Positions 32,259 through 43,114 of a stretch of 60,000 bases of DNA are shown piece after piece (positions within the stretch are counted from its first letter, which is position 1; each line of letters starts with the position of its first letter). The stretch comes from Strigamia acuminata. Taxonomy: Eukaryota; Arthropoda; Chilopoda; Geophilomorpha; Linotaeniidae. Under the pieces are notes generated by a model that was not told where the DNA came from, did not search any database, and saw only the letters and a program-made list of their open reading frames with translations. A program made the position numbers and the translations under genes. The stretch covers positions 43,596,581 to 43,656,580 of the forward strand of contig OX442314.1 in assembly GCA_949358305.1 (NCBI GenBank). Reading direction: 5' to 3'.

Positions 32259-35200
32259 CTACAAGTTTTTTCGAAACATGTCAGTTATGATCTTGACTGC
32301 TTTTTCAAACTCAGCTGTTGACACTGGTTTGTCCTTCTTAGAGGATGGGCAGTCTTTTTGCCAATGCCCTAATTTTTTGCATAAATTGCATGGATCAGTG
32401 GCAGGCGATTTCTTTTTCGTTGCTGCTGGCGAGGCAGAACGAGAACGAGCGTCAGACCGGCACTCAGGCGACACCGCGGGTGACTTTGAATTCCTTTCGG
32501 TATTCACCTTTGATGCGTCAAATGAAACATTTTTTGGTTTCATTTTTGGCTTCCATTTGCCTGCAACGGGGTTATTTTTTGCTAACAACGCCGCTGCTTT
32601 GGCCAACAAAGCCAACGTCTCGTCTCCCGCTTCCTCCTCCTCTTCAGCTTCTTCAGCGTCAGACGGCGGAGTTTCAGCTCCAGTTATATTTGCATGTAAC
32701 TTAGGGACTGAATGAGGATTTTTGACGTCCTTTTTGAAAGATTCTTTTTTCGAACTCTTCCCTTCTACCTCGTCTAGAAAGTCTTCGTAACTAGGTGGCT
32801 GCAACAATTTCAAACCATTAAAGGTTTCATTGTTTTGCTCAGCGAGTCTTTTCTCTCGCTTTAAGTACGCTGACCTTTCGGCATCTGTAAGGTAAGCTTT
32901 GTACTTTTCGTCAATGCGCAATTGATTGACCTCCATGAACTCGTTTAACTCGGAGAATTTCCCCGGGTCGGGAGCGTCCGACATCATCAGAATATTTTTA
33001 CTATATTCCGTGAGACCAGCTCTAAACTGATCATCTGCTGTTGCATCAGTGACAGCGTGTGGCATTCTGCCAAGCAGATTCTCTGCTCTTAGCATGTACG
33101 AATGTAAGCTTTCGCCTTTTCGTTGCTTAAGACATCGCCAGAGCGTCTTGATGTCTTCGCTCGATTCACCAAATTTAAACATAAATTGTTTAACGAAGTC
33201 ATTCCACTTCGTGAAGTCTTTTCTGCGAAACCACTCCTTGACATCGCCAACCAGTATCCTCGGTACTAGATGGGCCAATGCACCTTCACAGCTAAAACTG
33301 TGAACCTTGCCTAGTTCGAATATTTCCAGCAAGAGGTTTGACCCTGCTTGCCAACTTCCATTATAGGCATGTGGGATAACTCGATCCCATCTAATGAATT
33401 TTTCATCTGTTGTTTGATGAGTCCATTTATCAGAAGTAAATTCATTTATTTTTTGCAAAATAATTTTATCCCTTCTGTTTTTTCGCTGTTGTTGAGCATT
33501 TTGCCTCAACAACTGGTCAATCTCATCTTTCGTGTAGAAATCGGGTCTTTGAGTTCTACTACGTGTTCTGTGACGAGATCGCCCTCTCACACTGGGGTGT
33601 GAGGAATCTGTATCTGACGCAGATTCATGATTCGGATTTGGCGGCGGATCAGGGTCCGGAGGATCGTCGCCATCTGGCGGACGACGGTCTCCATTTGGTG
33701 GTCCCCTTCCACCTCGATTGCCATTCGAATTGTGGTCACGTGAGTGGCCACCTCCATGTCCATCTGAACTATCTCCACCTGGTGGGTCACCACCTGGTGG
33801 ATTTCCACGGTATCTCAGCCCATCGCGGATGTCGTTATGACAATCTCGCTTTGGCGAGCCTTCTCGCGGATTATTGTGTGTTCGTCCACGATCGTGTGGT
33901 TTCTCACGTTCTTTATTCTTTTTTGCTAGCAATCCAATTAATTGGTCGCTATTACTAAAGAATCGATCCGAATCTTGCGGAACTTTTGGGGAATGATATT
34001 CGGTCGGGTCTGGTTGTCGCTTTCGCTTTTTGCGACTGTGATGACTGCTACGGCTTCCACGACTACTGCGTGAGTCATCACTGTCAGTCCAGCTTGATTG
34101 TCGACTGACTTTTGGTTTAGCTGATGTTAAATCAATCAACTCAGGTGATTTGGAAGCACCTTTTTGCAAAACTGGGGCTGGCTTTGCAAAATTATCTTCG
34201 CCGCAAACGTCTTGTACTTTTTGTACCACTACTGCAAAGTTTTCTTGTACTGTCAGTAGATCTGCGCGAAGAATTTCGTTTTCACGAGCTTGCGCAGCTA
34301 AGTCGGCACGCAATAACTGCTCTGCAGTACTTTGACTTTTGGCGGCTTGACCAGCATCAATTACTGACTGCTGTCGAGCGAGAAATACTTCGTTTTCTCG
34401 TTGTGCTAATCGCTTAGCTCTTGCTGCTTGTTCTGCAGCATATTTCTCGTAATTTCGAGAAGAAGAGGGGATTATTTCCCTCGCTCGAACTGGGGTGGTT
34501 AGTTCGGCAGTCATTAAATTCGTGTTGGCTTCTCGCAAATTTGCGTTAGCCAATCTCAAATTTTCATTAGCAATTTCTAAATCTTTTTGGGCTTGATTTA
34601 GTTGCTCGAGCCTTTGTTGATGCTCTTCGTCAGTAATTAGCCAGGAAGCTTTTTCCTGCTCTAATTGTAACAACTTAACATGGTCATTCGCACGTTGTTG
34701 TTTTAGTTCGGCATTTTGCTGCTGCATTTCTGCATGCATTCGCTCGAACTCTGCTTGTAAGCTTGTTCTGACGATTTCAACGTCTTTTTGGCTTTGTCTG
34801 CGAACCATAGCTTTGTGGATTTGTTCCACAGTCATTTCGCTAGTGACTTTTACTCCCTCGAGCCTAGCTTGCTCACGGAGTGCGTCCATCATGGTAACAC
34901 GCACGGGAGAATGAGAAACTTCCATATTGGAGTTCTCAGAATCTTGATGTGCTGCACCTTGTACGGGTGATGAATTCAGCGAGTGCTCTGCACTTGACGA
35001 TTGAATTCGTAAATTCAAATCATCGTTTTGCGACTTGGAACGGCCACTTCCAGTTGGATTATTTAAGTCCAACTGGCCGCTTGGCGGGGATGGCTGTTGT
35101 CGCTCCAACGCTTGCGTGAATTCATTCACGATTAACTGTGCCGAGTTACAGTTAGCTGTTTGATCCATGGCTTCAAACAGTTCTTGTGACTCAGTCACTT

Positions 35201-35282
35201 CTTGATCCACGACTGGTAGATCGATCGCCACTCGTCTCTTCGCCGGCCTTCCTCTCGGTCTCTTCTCTGAAGGAGTCGCCAT
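32259..35282 (-). CDS. gag: Gypsy-A Gag (1007 aa)
   Basis: The structural protein forms the retroelement particle. The basic start (RPRGRPAKRR) is followed by a long Gln/Glu/Ala-rich coiled-coil region (roughly residues 140-360) and a Ser/Arg- and Pro/Gly-rich segment (about 400-560). A retrotransposon-Gag capsid-like region (about 600-790, containing WQAGSNLLLEIFELGK) and one CCHC zinc knuckle CNLCKKLGHWQKDC near the end complete it. The ATG at 35282 lies about 90 bp after the primer site. It is longer than most gypsy Gags because of the coiled coil, which is partly deleted in gypsy-B. Confidence 0.92.
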   Translation of the reverse strand: MATPSEKRPRGRPAKRRVAIDLPVVDQEVTESQELFEAMDQTANCNSAQLIVNEFTQALERQQPSPPSGQLDLNNPTGSGRSKSQNDDLNLRIQSSSAEHSLNSSPVQGAAHQDSENSNMEVSHSPVRVTMMDALREQARLEGVKVTSEMTVEQIHKAMVRRQSQKDVEIVRTSLQAEFERMHAEMQQQNAELKQQRANDHVKLLQLEQEKASWLITDEEHQQRLEQLNQAQKDLEIANENLRLANANLREANTNLMTAELTTPVRAREIIPSSSRNYEKYAAEQAARAKRLAQRENEVFLARQQSVIDAGQAAKSQSTAEQLLRADLAAQARENEILRADLLTVQENFAVVVQKVQDVCGEDNFAKPAPVLQKGASKSPELIDLTSAKPKVSRQSSWTDSDDSRSSRGSRSSHHSRKKRKRQPDPTEYHSPKVPQDSDRFFSNSDQLIGLLAKKNKEREKPHDRGRTHNNPREGSPKRDCHNDIRDGLRYRGNPPGGDPPGGDSSDGHGGGHSRDHNSNGNRGGRGPPNGDRRPPDGDDPPDPDPPPNPNHESASDTDSSHPSVRGRSRHRTRSRTQRPDFYTKDEIDQLLRQNAQQQRKNRRDKIILQKINEFTSDKWTHQTTDEKFIRWDRVIPHAYNGSWQAGSNLLLEIFELGKVHSFSCEGALAHLVPRILVGDVKEWFRRKDFTKWNDFVKQFMFKFGESSEDIKTLWRCLKQRKGESLHSYMLRAENLLGRMPHAVTDATADDQFRAGLTEYSKNILMMSDAPDPGKFSELNEFMEVNQLRIDEKYKAYLTDAERSAYLKREKRLAEQNNETFNGLKLLQPPSYEDFLDEVEGKSSKKESFKKDVKNPHSVPKLHANITGAETPPSDAEEAEEEEEAGDETLALLAKAAALLAKNNPVAGKWKPKMKPKNVSFDASKVNTERNSKSPAVSPECRSDARSRSASPAATKKKSPATDPCNLCKKLGHWQKDCPSSKKDKPVSTAEFEKAVKIITDMFRKNL
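32265..32271 (-). promoter_or_regulatory. -1 ribosomal frameshift site A AAA AAC
   Basis: On the coding strand gag reads CGA AAA AAC TTG TAG. The heptamer A AAA AAC is in the exact zero-frame phase required for -1 slippage, one codon before the gag stop, and the pol frame is -1. Gypsy-B has the same site at 46771-46777. Confidence 0.85.
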
Positions 35283-35374
35283 TTTTCAATGAGGATTTAG
35301 AAAGGATAGAGAAGAAAGATAAGCAAGATAAAAATGGCGGGTAAATTTTAACTGTCAAAATTTATACAATGACT

Positions 35375-35392
35375 ATCCCGGACGGGCCCCCA
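35375..35392 (-). other. Primer-binding site, tRNA-Pro-like
   Basis: TGGGGGCCCGTCCGGGAT starts two bases after the LTR end. It matches the complement of the 3' end of metazoan tRNA-Pro with one mismatch, by comparison with the remembered tRNA sequence. Confidence 0.6.
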
Positions 35393-35394
35393 CG

Positions 35395-36344
35395 TGCTGC
35401 GATCCGGGTTGATATCCACTTAATTCCTAATAAATTAAGCAGAAACCGCAGGTGAATGCTTTACAAGACTTACAATCGGCGGCCAAAACTTGTCTAGGGT
35501 TAAGTTTACAGAAATAAAGAGTCAGTTTTATCAATAAAAATACACTTTATATTTATTCGTTTAATTACAATGAAATGACTAGAAATAATGATACGAGAGC
35601 GACAAGTCGCTGAATAATGAGCGGGAAAAATAACAATGAAAGGGCTTGCAACGACTGTTGCAAGCTACAAAGCGTCAGTGATGGCGCTTAAACAACACAA
35701 TGTTGTTGAGCGAAGGCAAATGTCTTCGTTTTGCAAACTCACGAACGATGGTCGAAGACGATGGTTCTCGTGGGTTTCTTCTGTCCTCGTACGACGGCTC
35801 AGCGGCGGTGGTTCACGGGGCAGGCGTCCGGCTCTCGTTCGATGGCGGTGGCTGACGTTCGCGCGACAGCGACGGCGATGGTTCACGATCGTCGGGAAAC
35901 TTCTCGGTACGATAGCTGGAATTAGCGACGGCTAAATCAAGCAAGATTGCTGGCTTTGTAAGTTGTTACAAAGCAAGCAGATGAAACTGAAGAACACGAG
36001 TCCACTATCAATACTAATTCAAGGAGGAAAGAGCAGTGATGTTTGTGGTTGTGTGTTTTATTTCAGAGTCCCGATTTGAGCCAAGGCGCGAGCCCAGCAC
36101 GCTTCAACATTGCGCAGAAAACCTGCGCACTTAGCTCAAATGGGTGCAACTAGTGGTTATTACACCATATTGCACCATAACGGCTAATAACCGTCTTCAC
36201 CCCGGACAACCTGGGGTGATATGTGCCTAGAGAGGATTTCTCCCCTCGGTCACATGATCTGACTTGGCGTGTGCCACAGTCAAATTAATTAGAAGACAAT
36301 TAATTTTATCTTCTAAGTTGGTGAAATACATTGAGATCACCACA
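35395..36344 (-). repeat. Gypsy-A 5' LTR (950 bp)
   Basis: Begins TGTGGTGATCTC and ends ATCGCAGCA. It contains stem-loops at 35953-35974, 35691-35707, 35644-35665 and 35419-35439 that also exist, with compensating changes, in the gypsy-B LTRs. AATAAA-type signals occur upstream of the U5-like end. Confidence 0.88.
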
Positions 36345-36728
36345 GATAGTACCAAAGCAGTTATGCAACAAGTAATTAAAACTTTACAACAGCTAGATCA
36401 TAATTTCTCTCACACCTGGATCGCAAGCTATTTTCCAGATTAACCAAATTAAAAGAATACAGTGCTGAACAGGGAGGAGGTCAGAGCAGCGCACAGAGCA
36501 GCGCAAGGCACGACTGCACTCGCTAGCTTCACAACAACTTCTCTTTTCTCACCTCAATACCCTGCACTACTCGGCTCCCCCTACCCCTCACTAAGTCATA
36601 CCGCTCTGCGAAGGAGGGATGACCCCGGGGTCATTGGGCAGTGTGTGACAGTTGCTGCGATGGTTCACAGTGTTGTACGTTTCTCCCGGCTCCTCGTACG
36701 ACGGCGATGGCAAGAATGTAAAAATATA
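36345..36728. other. Flank of gypsy-A; LTR-like fragment
   Basis: About 36650-36715 resembles part of a gypsy LTR (cgtacgacggcgatgg and ggttcac motifs). The rest is unassigned and no gene is seen. Confidence 0.35.
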
Positions 36729-37050
36729 CAGGGTGGTGCAGAAAGTCTGGTTCACAGTAAATAATTTCCATACCGTTTTAGATGTTGATTTAGCAAAATG
36801 ATTGTAAGGGTAGTAGTTTGGGGGAAATCCAATTATGACATCCAACTTGACCTCAGAGGTCATCTTCCAGGTCATCCATATTGTAACTCAAGAACCGTAA
36901 CAGATAGAGAGAAAACGTGAATTAGAAAGTTGTAGAGGACCATCTAGTTAGTCTAAAACTATTCTTAAAAAAATTATCTCTTACCGAAAAGTTTTGAGAA
37001 AAAAAGGTTTGAAATGTTAGACTACTCAGCTTTGTAACTTAAAACTATCA
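36729..37050. mobile_element. Partial CAGGGTG MITE
   Basis: Starts TA-CAGGGTGGTGCAGAAAG. The inner stretch 36900-37040 matches 4420-4555 closely. No right terminus was found. Confidence 0.55.
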
Positions 37051-37209
37051 TGTTGGAATGTATATAAAACAGCACTGTAAATATAAAATATTTTATGTTT
37101 ACATTGTTTATAAATTTTATTATTGCCTAATTAGGTTTCATTGTAAACGATCAAATACATTAAAAATATAATAAAGCATGTGCTGTCGTCATAAACTGGA
37201 CTCAAATTG

Positions 37210-37217
37210 TATATAAG
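37210..37217 (+). promoter_or_regulatory. TATA box of the cystine-knot gene
   Basis: TATATAAG lies 57 bp upstream of the ATG at 37267, a usual distance for a short 5' leader. The same box and leader are kept in the truncated copy at 42948-43114. Confidence 0.6.
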
Positions 37218-37266
37218 CTAATGAAATTTGACAGCTAAAACCAAACATCAACATCCGGCTCTGAAA

Positions 37267-37504
37267 ATGAAAGCAACTGTCTGCGCTTTGCTGTTTTTAT
37301 TCCTCGCTGTGTCAGCCATGATACTGTAAGTATAAGCATTTTCAAGCATCGAACAAACTCAATAATTATTCGCTTTAAAGTGTGGCCAATGGTGACGACG
37401 AATGTAGAGGTTTAGGAGCGTCTTGCGATGACGACGAGAATAGCTGCTGCGAAGGGTTCACGTGCAAACGTTTTTCATCGGATGGATTGTATTGCCTGGA
37501 GTAG
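37267..37504 (+). CDS. Small secreted inhibitor-cystine-knot (knottin-like) peptide
   Basis: Two exons (37267-37325 and 37381-37504) joined in phase (GT at 37326, AG at 37379-37380) encode 60 residues. The N-terminus MKATVCALLFLFLAVSA is a signal peptide. The mature part has six cysteines at 28, 35, 42, 43, 48 and 58, spaced C-x6-C-x6-CC-x4-C-x9-C, the classical cystine-knot pattern. It is acidic (DDDE). Arthropod members include toxin-like, antimicrobial and protease-inhibitor peptides; which applies here cannot be said. A second, broken copy follows 5.8 kb downstream. Confidence 0.8.
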
Positions 37505-38691
37505 ACGGAGTTAAAAATCATACCGGACATCGCAAATTGAAAATGTACCTCCACAATTTAACATGATTTCTCTTGTAATCGTATTTGGTCTCCATTAAAA
37601 ACTAACCTTTCCCCTGCAATCTGCGGCTGTTTATTCGTTAAAAAATTATTTTTATCACATTTTAACTTAATTTGATGACTCAAAGTAAGTATCAAATAAA
37701 ATTGTAATGCAGTGCAGCATCACCGTTTCAGAAAGCAATGACTACACACATCAAACAAGTAAGACCTTTAAAAAAGGCTCAAAGATTTTCCAAATAACAA
37801 TAAAGGCTACCGAAGTTCAACGAATGCACCTAAGTACTGTACTCTGTTTCAGAAAACTTTCAGACAAACTCCCATTGGTTGGCATTGGTTGGCTCAAGAG
37901 TAGATAAAACTTGATCATGTAATCCTTCTCAACCATTAAGAAAAAGCTCAATTTCAAAATAACTTAAATACTCATTCAAATATGTATAATGCATTATTAA
38001 CCACTAACCAATTAGAAATTTGGAGCATAATCCAAGATGGCGCCAAAATAGTTGGTTTGCAGGCCAATTTTCGGGTAAAGAAAATTACAACGTGCATTAA
38101 ATTCCATCCCACAAACCAATATATTAACTAAAATGAAACCAACGGAACAAAATCCAATCTCAATTCAGTTCGTTGCAAAAAGAACGAATTCTTTCCAAAC
38201 ACGCTGACTGTTGCTGTGCCGACTGAAAAGCATCACTGCTGATTTGAAGATATTAACAGTTGTTCCCACTAGAGCGGCGCTGCAACTCATTGTCAGGGAA
38301 AATTAAATTTTTATATACTGTACGAGTGTACGTGTCAGGGAATTTCAATGGAGATTTCAAAGTGATGACTGATGAATTACAAGTAATTTAATTTAGCAAA
38401 AACGATTTTTAAGCTCAAAATTCAATTCAATTCAACTGCCATTAAACTTGACATCCTCCATAGGAATTAGACCTTTAGATACTCGTAGTGGTTTAAAGTT
38501 TGTGTGGTGAAAAATTGCGAATTAATTTTATTTCAAAAATTAGAAATTTAGGGATTAGACATTTAGGTATTAGACATTGTAGGGACCACCGAAAAAAATA
38601 ACCACACAGTTAAAATGATAATAAAGATAGCGACAACAAAATAACTGATGATTTTTGGACCTACGTATATGTCGTGATTCAAATGTTGTTA
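37505..38691. other. 3' flank of the peptide gene, no further gene
   Basis: An AATAAA-like signal is not clear, but an ATTAAA occurs at about 37594-37599. The remainder is AT-rich with a CTCF-like AGATGGCGCC at about 38036. No splice-bounded reading frame was recognised. Confidence 0.35.
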
Positions 38692-39487
38692 TTAGAGGTT
38701 TTGCGATTGGACTTTTTTCAAACTTATAACTTATAACTTATAACTTATAAGTTAAAAGTATAAGTTATACGTTTGAAAAATTGAAAAAGGAACGTATAGA
38801 TTTGAACTATACGTTGCCCTATACGTTGCCCTATACGTATAGTACGTATAGGGCGCGCATGCGCATTGGTCAATAATTGGCCAAAACAAGGCGCCATTTT
38901 TTTTACCGATAGATCGCCTCGTGTGTGGCCTCGTCAAAGCGATGTTTGGACGCATTATTGCGATTGAATGTGGCCAAACATCGCCCGCATTCAATCGCAC
39001 AAATGCGGGCGATGTTCGGCCGCATTCGATCGCTCAAATGCGACTGAACATCGCCCGTATTTGTGCAATCGCATGCGGCCGAACATCGCCCGCATTTGTG
39101 CAATCGAATGCGGCCGAATATCGCCCGCATTTGTACGGTCGAATGCGGGGATGTTCGGCCGCATTCAATCGCACAAATGCGGCTAAACATAGCTTTGACG
39201 TGGCGTGCGGGGAGGTAGAAAAAACACACAATCACATACACAATAATTTTCGTAAGAAATAAAAATAAATAAATAAATAAATAAAAGAAAAGAAAAGATA
39301 TAAAAATTTAAGAACACTTTAACAGATATCACTTTTAATTTTTATATGTAAAAGTTACATGTTCCAAAAAAGTTCAATCGCAAAATGAATGAACTTATAA
39401 CTTATAACTTATAACTTATAGCTTTTAGGTCATAAATCTATAAGTTATAAGTTATACTTATAAAAAGTGCAATCGCAAAACCTCTAA
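38692..39487. mobile_element. Foldback MITE with TTAGAGGTTTTGCGATTG ends
   Basis: Terminal inverted repeats TTAGAGGTTTTGCGATTG (38692) and its inverse ending at 39487 are flanked by TA. Both subterminal regions carry CTTATAA tandem repeats. The centre (38930-39200) is an alternating inverted array. No transposase is present. Confidence 0.7.
38930..39200. repeat. Alternating inverted array, half-unit GCGATGTTCGGCCGCATT
   Basis: The 18-bp half-unit appears about seven times, alternating in orientation, separated by CAATCGCACAAATGCGG-like spacers. The outermost units sit in mirror-image GTCAAAGCNATGTTT contexts. GC-rich within AT-rich DNA. Overlapping open frames on both strands reflect the repeat, not coding. 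Confidence 0.8.
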
Positions 39488-40467
39488 TAAGCCATCTGAA
39501 TTACACACAAGCAAATTAATATAATTTGCTGTTGTAAAGTTTATTTCTGGTTATGAGTACTTGGGGTTCATGAGTAAAAACTGAGTTTTACATCATGAAA
39601 AGTTGTTAATTTGTCCAACTAAATTATTTTATAATCTAGTTGACAAATCAGAATAATCTATAAATTTACAAGAAATTAAATTCTATCGGGTCCGAACGGT
39701 AAACATCATCCATCGCTCAGCCCGATATCCTCGCGATCACACAGTCGCCGTCTGCCTCATTGGACGTGATGGTAAACCTTATCCATCACCACTCTCAACG
39801 GCGTCACCCAGCCTAGTGAGTACTAAATGCTCGTACAAGCCTGATTCCTCGCCAGTATGAGCGGTCATAACCACAAGTGAAGATGGAGGTTTCCTCACTC
39901 AGGGTCGTATTCAACTGAACACAACAGTATCAGTAACTTCAACCTCAGGTCAAGACTGGTGATGCACCATCGTTTCGATGGCACCCAAAAGTTGCTTTTC
40001 AACAACCCGCATTTCACCACAAACTATGGCAAGCAGCACCATCATCGACGGAATATGTGCATATAAACATATGTGGGCTCATCAAGTAAGTAAATGGGTA
40101 ACAAATATCATGACATGAGCGAGCTACTTCCTGTTGCAAGGGAATATACGCTTGTGACGGTGACGACAACAACTCCCATTTATCAATGGTACCGAAGATA
40201 AGTCGCGATAAATAACAGTGAATACAATAAAAGATAAATACAATAGACAAGAACTGGTTATCAATACATGACAGTTCATTGTTGGCAAACAATATCATCG
40301 AGGCTAACTTATACATAGGACTAATGCCGACATTTGGCAAGTTAACTGAACTATTTAAACTATACAATGGATTGGCCAATTGGCCCTGAAATAATATCAT
40401 TACATGTCTGGAATGCGGGAGCGGTTTCCCCATTGCTCAACCTGGTTATAGATGCACTAGGAGAAAT
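39488..40467. other. Unassigned intergenic
   Basis: Mixed AT- and GC-moderate DNA. Open frames here show no recognisable domain or splice structure. No repeat family was identified. Confidence 0.3.
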
Positions 40468-40885
40468 ATAGGTGTTAAAAGGTGTAAAGTTACACTTTTA
40501 TAGATGTAAAACACTTGTCCCTATACAGACTCCTTTTTTGAGTAAACTTACACCATTGAGGTGTAATGAACGTAAAGTGTAAATATTACACCTTCATGCA
40601 TTTACACCTTGTGGGTGTCATGGTACACCATTAGGTGTAAACTTACTCCTTGAAACCATTTTCAAAAAAGGTGTAAGTGGATTCCATCATGTAGTAATAT
40701 TACACCTTTGAGGTGTTGATTAACAGGTGTAAAAGAACTCTATTAAGGAGTATAATCACCCCTTTGAGGTGTTAGAAAACATGTGTAAATTTGCCCCACT
40801 ATGGAGTAGAATCACACCCTACAGGTGTTCATTAAAAGGTATAAACTTACCCCATTGTGGAGTAACATCACACCGTAGTGTTTGA
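40468..40885. repeat. Palindromic minisatellite (TTACACC...GGTGTAA)
   Basis: A tandem array of roughly 35-75-bp units built from ACACC-n5-GGTGT and ACTCC/GGAGT inverted pairs (for example TTACACCATTGAGGTGTAA). Units vary, but the arms often stay complementary. Confidence 0.7.
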
Positions 40886-42947
40886 AATAGCAAATAAAAG
40901 TAGTTGTTTTTGAATAAAATGATCTTTTATTTTTTTTAAATGTAATGAACAATTATTTAGTAATTGATGAAAAAAATGTGTTTTGCAATGCGAGGAACAA
41001 AAAAAATTAATCCAAATTAATTTAAAAACGTTCAAAAAAATTTAAAAAAAATTCCAGAAAAATCAAAAATTTAAAAAAGCTTTTTAAAAAAATCAGAAAA
41101 AATTATAAAAAAAAAAAATTAATTTTTAAAATTTAAAATCTAGAATTACTTTGTAAAATATATATATATGTAAATATAAAAACACAACAAAATAAATAAA
41201 AATTATCGACTTAACACGTAAAACTCGATTTTCGACCTCTCAGCGATATCTTGACCTCCTCCTCGACGCTTTTCCTCGTTTCACTCGCGCCCAACGCATT
41301 CCAAAACGCCTCAAAACTGCTCAAACCCGACTTCTTCTTATGAAACCAACTTTTCCTCAAATTAATGAGGACCGAATACCATGAGAATCAGCTTGCCAAA
41401 CACTTGGTGCTACTCGTGGTTACTGTAAAACAGACTGCTTTGGCACCATCAGGTGAAGGAACCAATTCTCAACAATACCGGTGCTTACTTACGGTTACGG
41501 AATGCGTTCATACCGAAAATGACCACATAGTCCTGCCTGGAGAATACTGAGTTGCATAGAAAGCGGGTTCTCCTCAACGAGACCGTATATTGAAACAGTT
41601 AGAATCCAATCTTCATCTTCAATTGACGGGAGTTGCATGATTCGGTAGAATCATGCCACGGTTCTTTGCGAATAAATCAACAAAGAACCAAATGGTTTTT
41701 AATGGACAACGAATCATATTTCTTAAGTAATAATACCAAACAGAAATAATCAAACAGAGCCGCGGAATGGCCTGTTGTTTGGGTTTATGTAACCTGTCTG
41801 GATTAAGGATTAATCCAACCATCCTATTGGAACATGGGTTCCACGAATCCCTCCAATCCCGTATCACCGGAAGTGGATACGGAGGAGCATTATGCTAATT
41901 CTCGCCACAACCGGAACTGGATACCCAATGGATCCACCAATCAGATCGATCCACTGATCGATTGATCGCTAAATCTCCGTTTTCTGCCGAAATGGAGATT
42001 CAAATCAATTATTGTAAATCTTAATCATTAATATTTATATTAATGTTTGTATGTTTGTATGTAATGTTTGTATTAATGTTTATATTAATGTAATTATTGT
42101 TTCACTCTGATAAGTATATTCTTATATTTATCCGTTGATTTGGCATTCGTAATTTGAATTTACCGCTAAAACGTAATCGCGCCATCTAGTGGCGACTCGG
42201 AGCATTGACAAATGCGGGTTCTGCCGAAAACACTTAAAATTCGGCCGTGTTATTAATAAATAGCACCTATAAACCGTCACACGCTATTGCTGGACAATGT
42301 GTCGTCCACTGCTCAATAGGGACATGAGTCCCCAAAATCCCTCCAATCACTGAGTGTAGAGATCGGATACTGACACCACTTGCCTAATTAGAGGATTTCC
42401 ATATGTTCAACAGGAACTGGATACACACGGCCTAGCTCTCTCCTAGGGAAAGACAGGAACTGGATAGCCAGGATTCATTTGGATTAAATCTTTTGACTTA
42501 ATCCACAGAGGGTCCGAAATTGGTGCAAGTTCGAGGGTTGCTTAGTGTTATGATAAATTCGCTGAATGTTATCAAAATATCGTTGAAACATATTTATTAT
42601 GAATAAATAAATAAAAGAGTCTAGTTTGGTTCTAAACTGGCATAAAACTAAGTTTTACTCAGTTTAAACGCAAAGTTTATATTCTAGGTTAAATTTGCAG
42701 CTAAATGTACAGAACGCCATCTATTGACGAATTTAGGCATTTATTAGGTAAATACATCGTGATTGTCACAAAGTTATCGTTACATTTTTTATAGCTAAGT
42801 TACCATTACCATCACACCACCGTCACACCACTGTCACGCCTTCAATCGGCTCGTAGTGGTGGGCCTGTCAACGTGTGATACCCGAAATAATTGTAATAAT
42901 TGAAATAATTAAAATAATTGAAATAATTAAAATAATTGGACAATGGC
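40886..42947. other. Intergenic with dispersed short repeats
   Basis: 40910-41210 is nearly pure A/T. 41560-42480 contains scattered GAACTGGATA and CCTCCAATC repeats of unknown nature and a CTCF-like GCGCCATCTAGTGG at about 42179-42192. 42890-42940 is an ATAATTGAA microsatellite. Confidence 0.4.
41211..41357 (-). other. Possible terminal coding exon
   Basis: An island of moderate GC in pure AT DNA encodes, on the minus strand, about 49 residues containing SSFEAFWNALGASETRKS and ending TAA at 41211. It looks like the last exon of a host gene, but no upstream exon or family was recognised. Confidence 0.25.
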
Positions 42948-43114
42948 TTATAAATTTTATTATTGCCTAATTAGGTTTCATTGTAAACGATCAAATAGAG
43001 TAAAAATTTAATGAAACATGTCCTGTCGTCGTAAACTGGACTCAAATTGTATATAAGCTAAAGAAATTTGACAGCTAAAACCAAACATCAACATCCGGCT
43101 CTGAAAATGAAAGC
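42948..43114 (+). pseudogene. Truncated second copy of the cystine-knot gene
   Basis: It matches 37108-37275: promoter, TATA box, leader, ATG (43107) and the first codons, then stops at 43114 where the gypsy-B LTR begins. The remaining exon sequence is not found after the gypsy-B 3' LTR. Confidence 0.85.

Larger units (their letters stand above)
28058..36344 (-). mobile_element. Ty3/gypsy element A, main part
   Basis: Order from 36344 downward: 5' LTR, tRNA-Pro-like primer site, gag, -1 frameshift site, pol. The 3' part is displaced to 1-565 by the composite transposon. Gag and pol are open, so the element was probably coding-competent before the insertion. Confidence 0.9.

Noticed and set aside
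32278-32715. Plus-strand frames across gag and pol of gypsy-A
   Set aside because: Antisense shadows of Gag/Pol; the equivalents appear on the minus strand of gypsy-B.
38903-39262. Long overlapping open frames on both strands
   Set aside because: They are produced by the alternating inverted repeat; all frames encode the same repeated pattern and none has splice sites or a family.
40014-40433. 139-codon minus-strand open frame
   Set aside because: Mixed composition, no domain, no splice context; length can occur by chance in this DNA.
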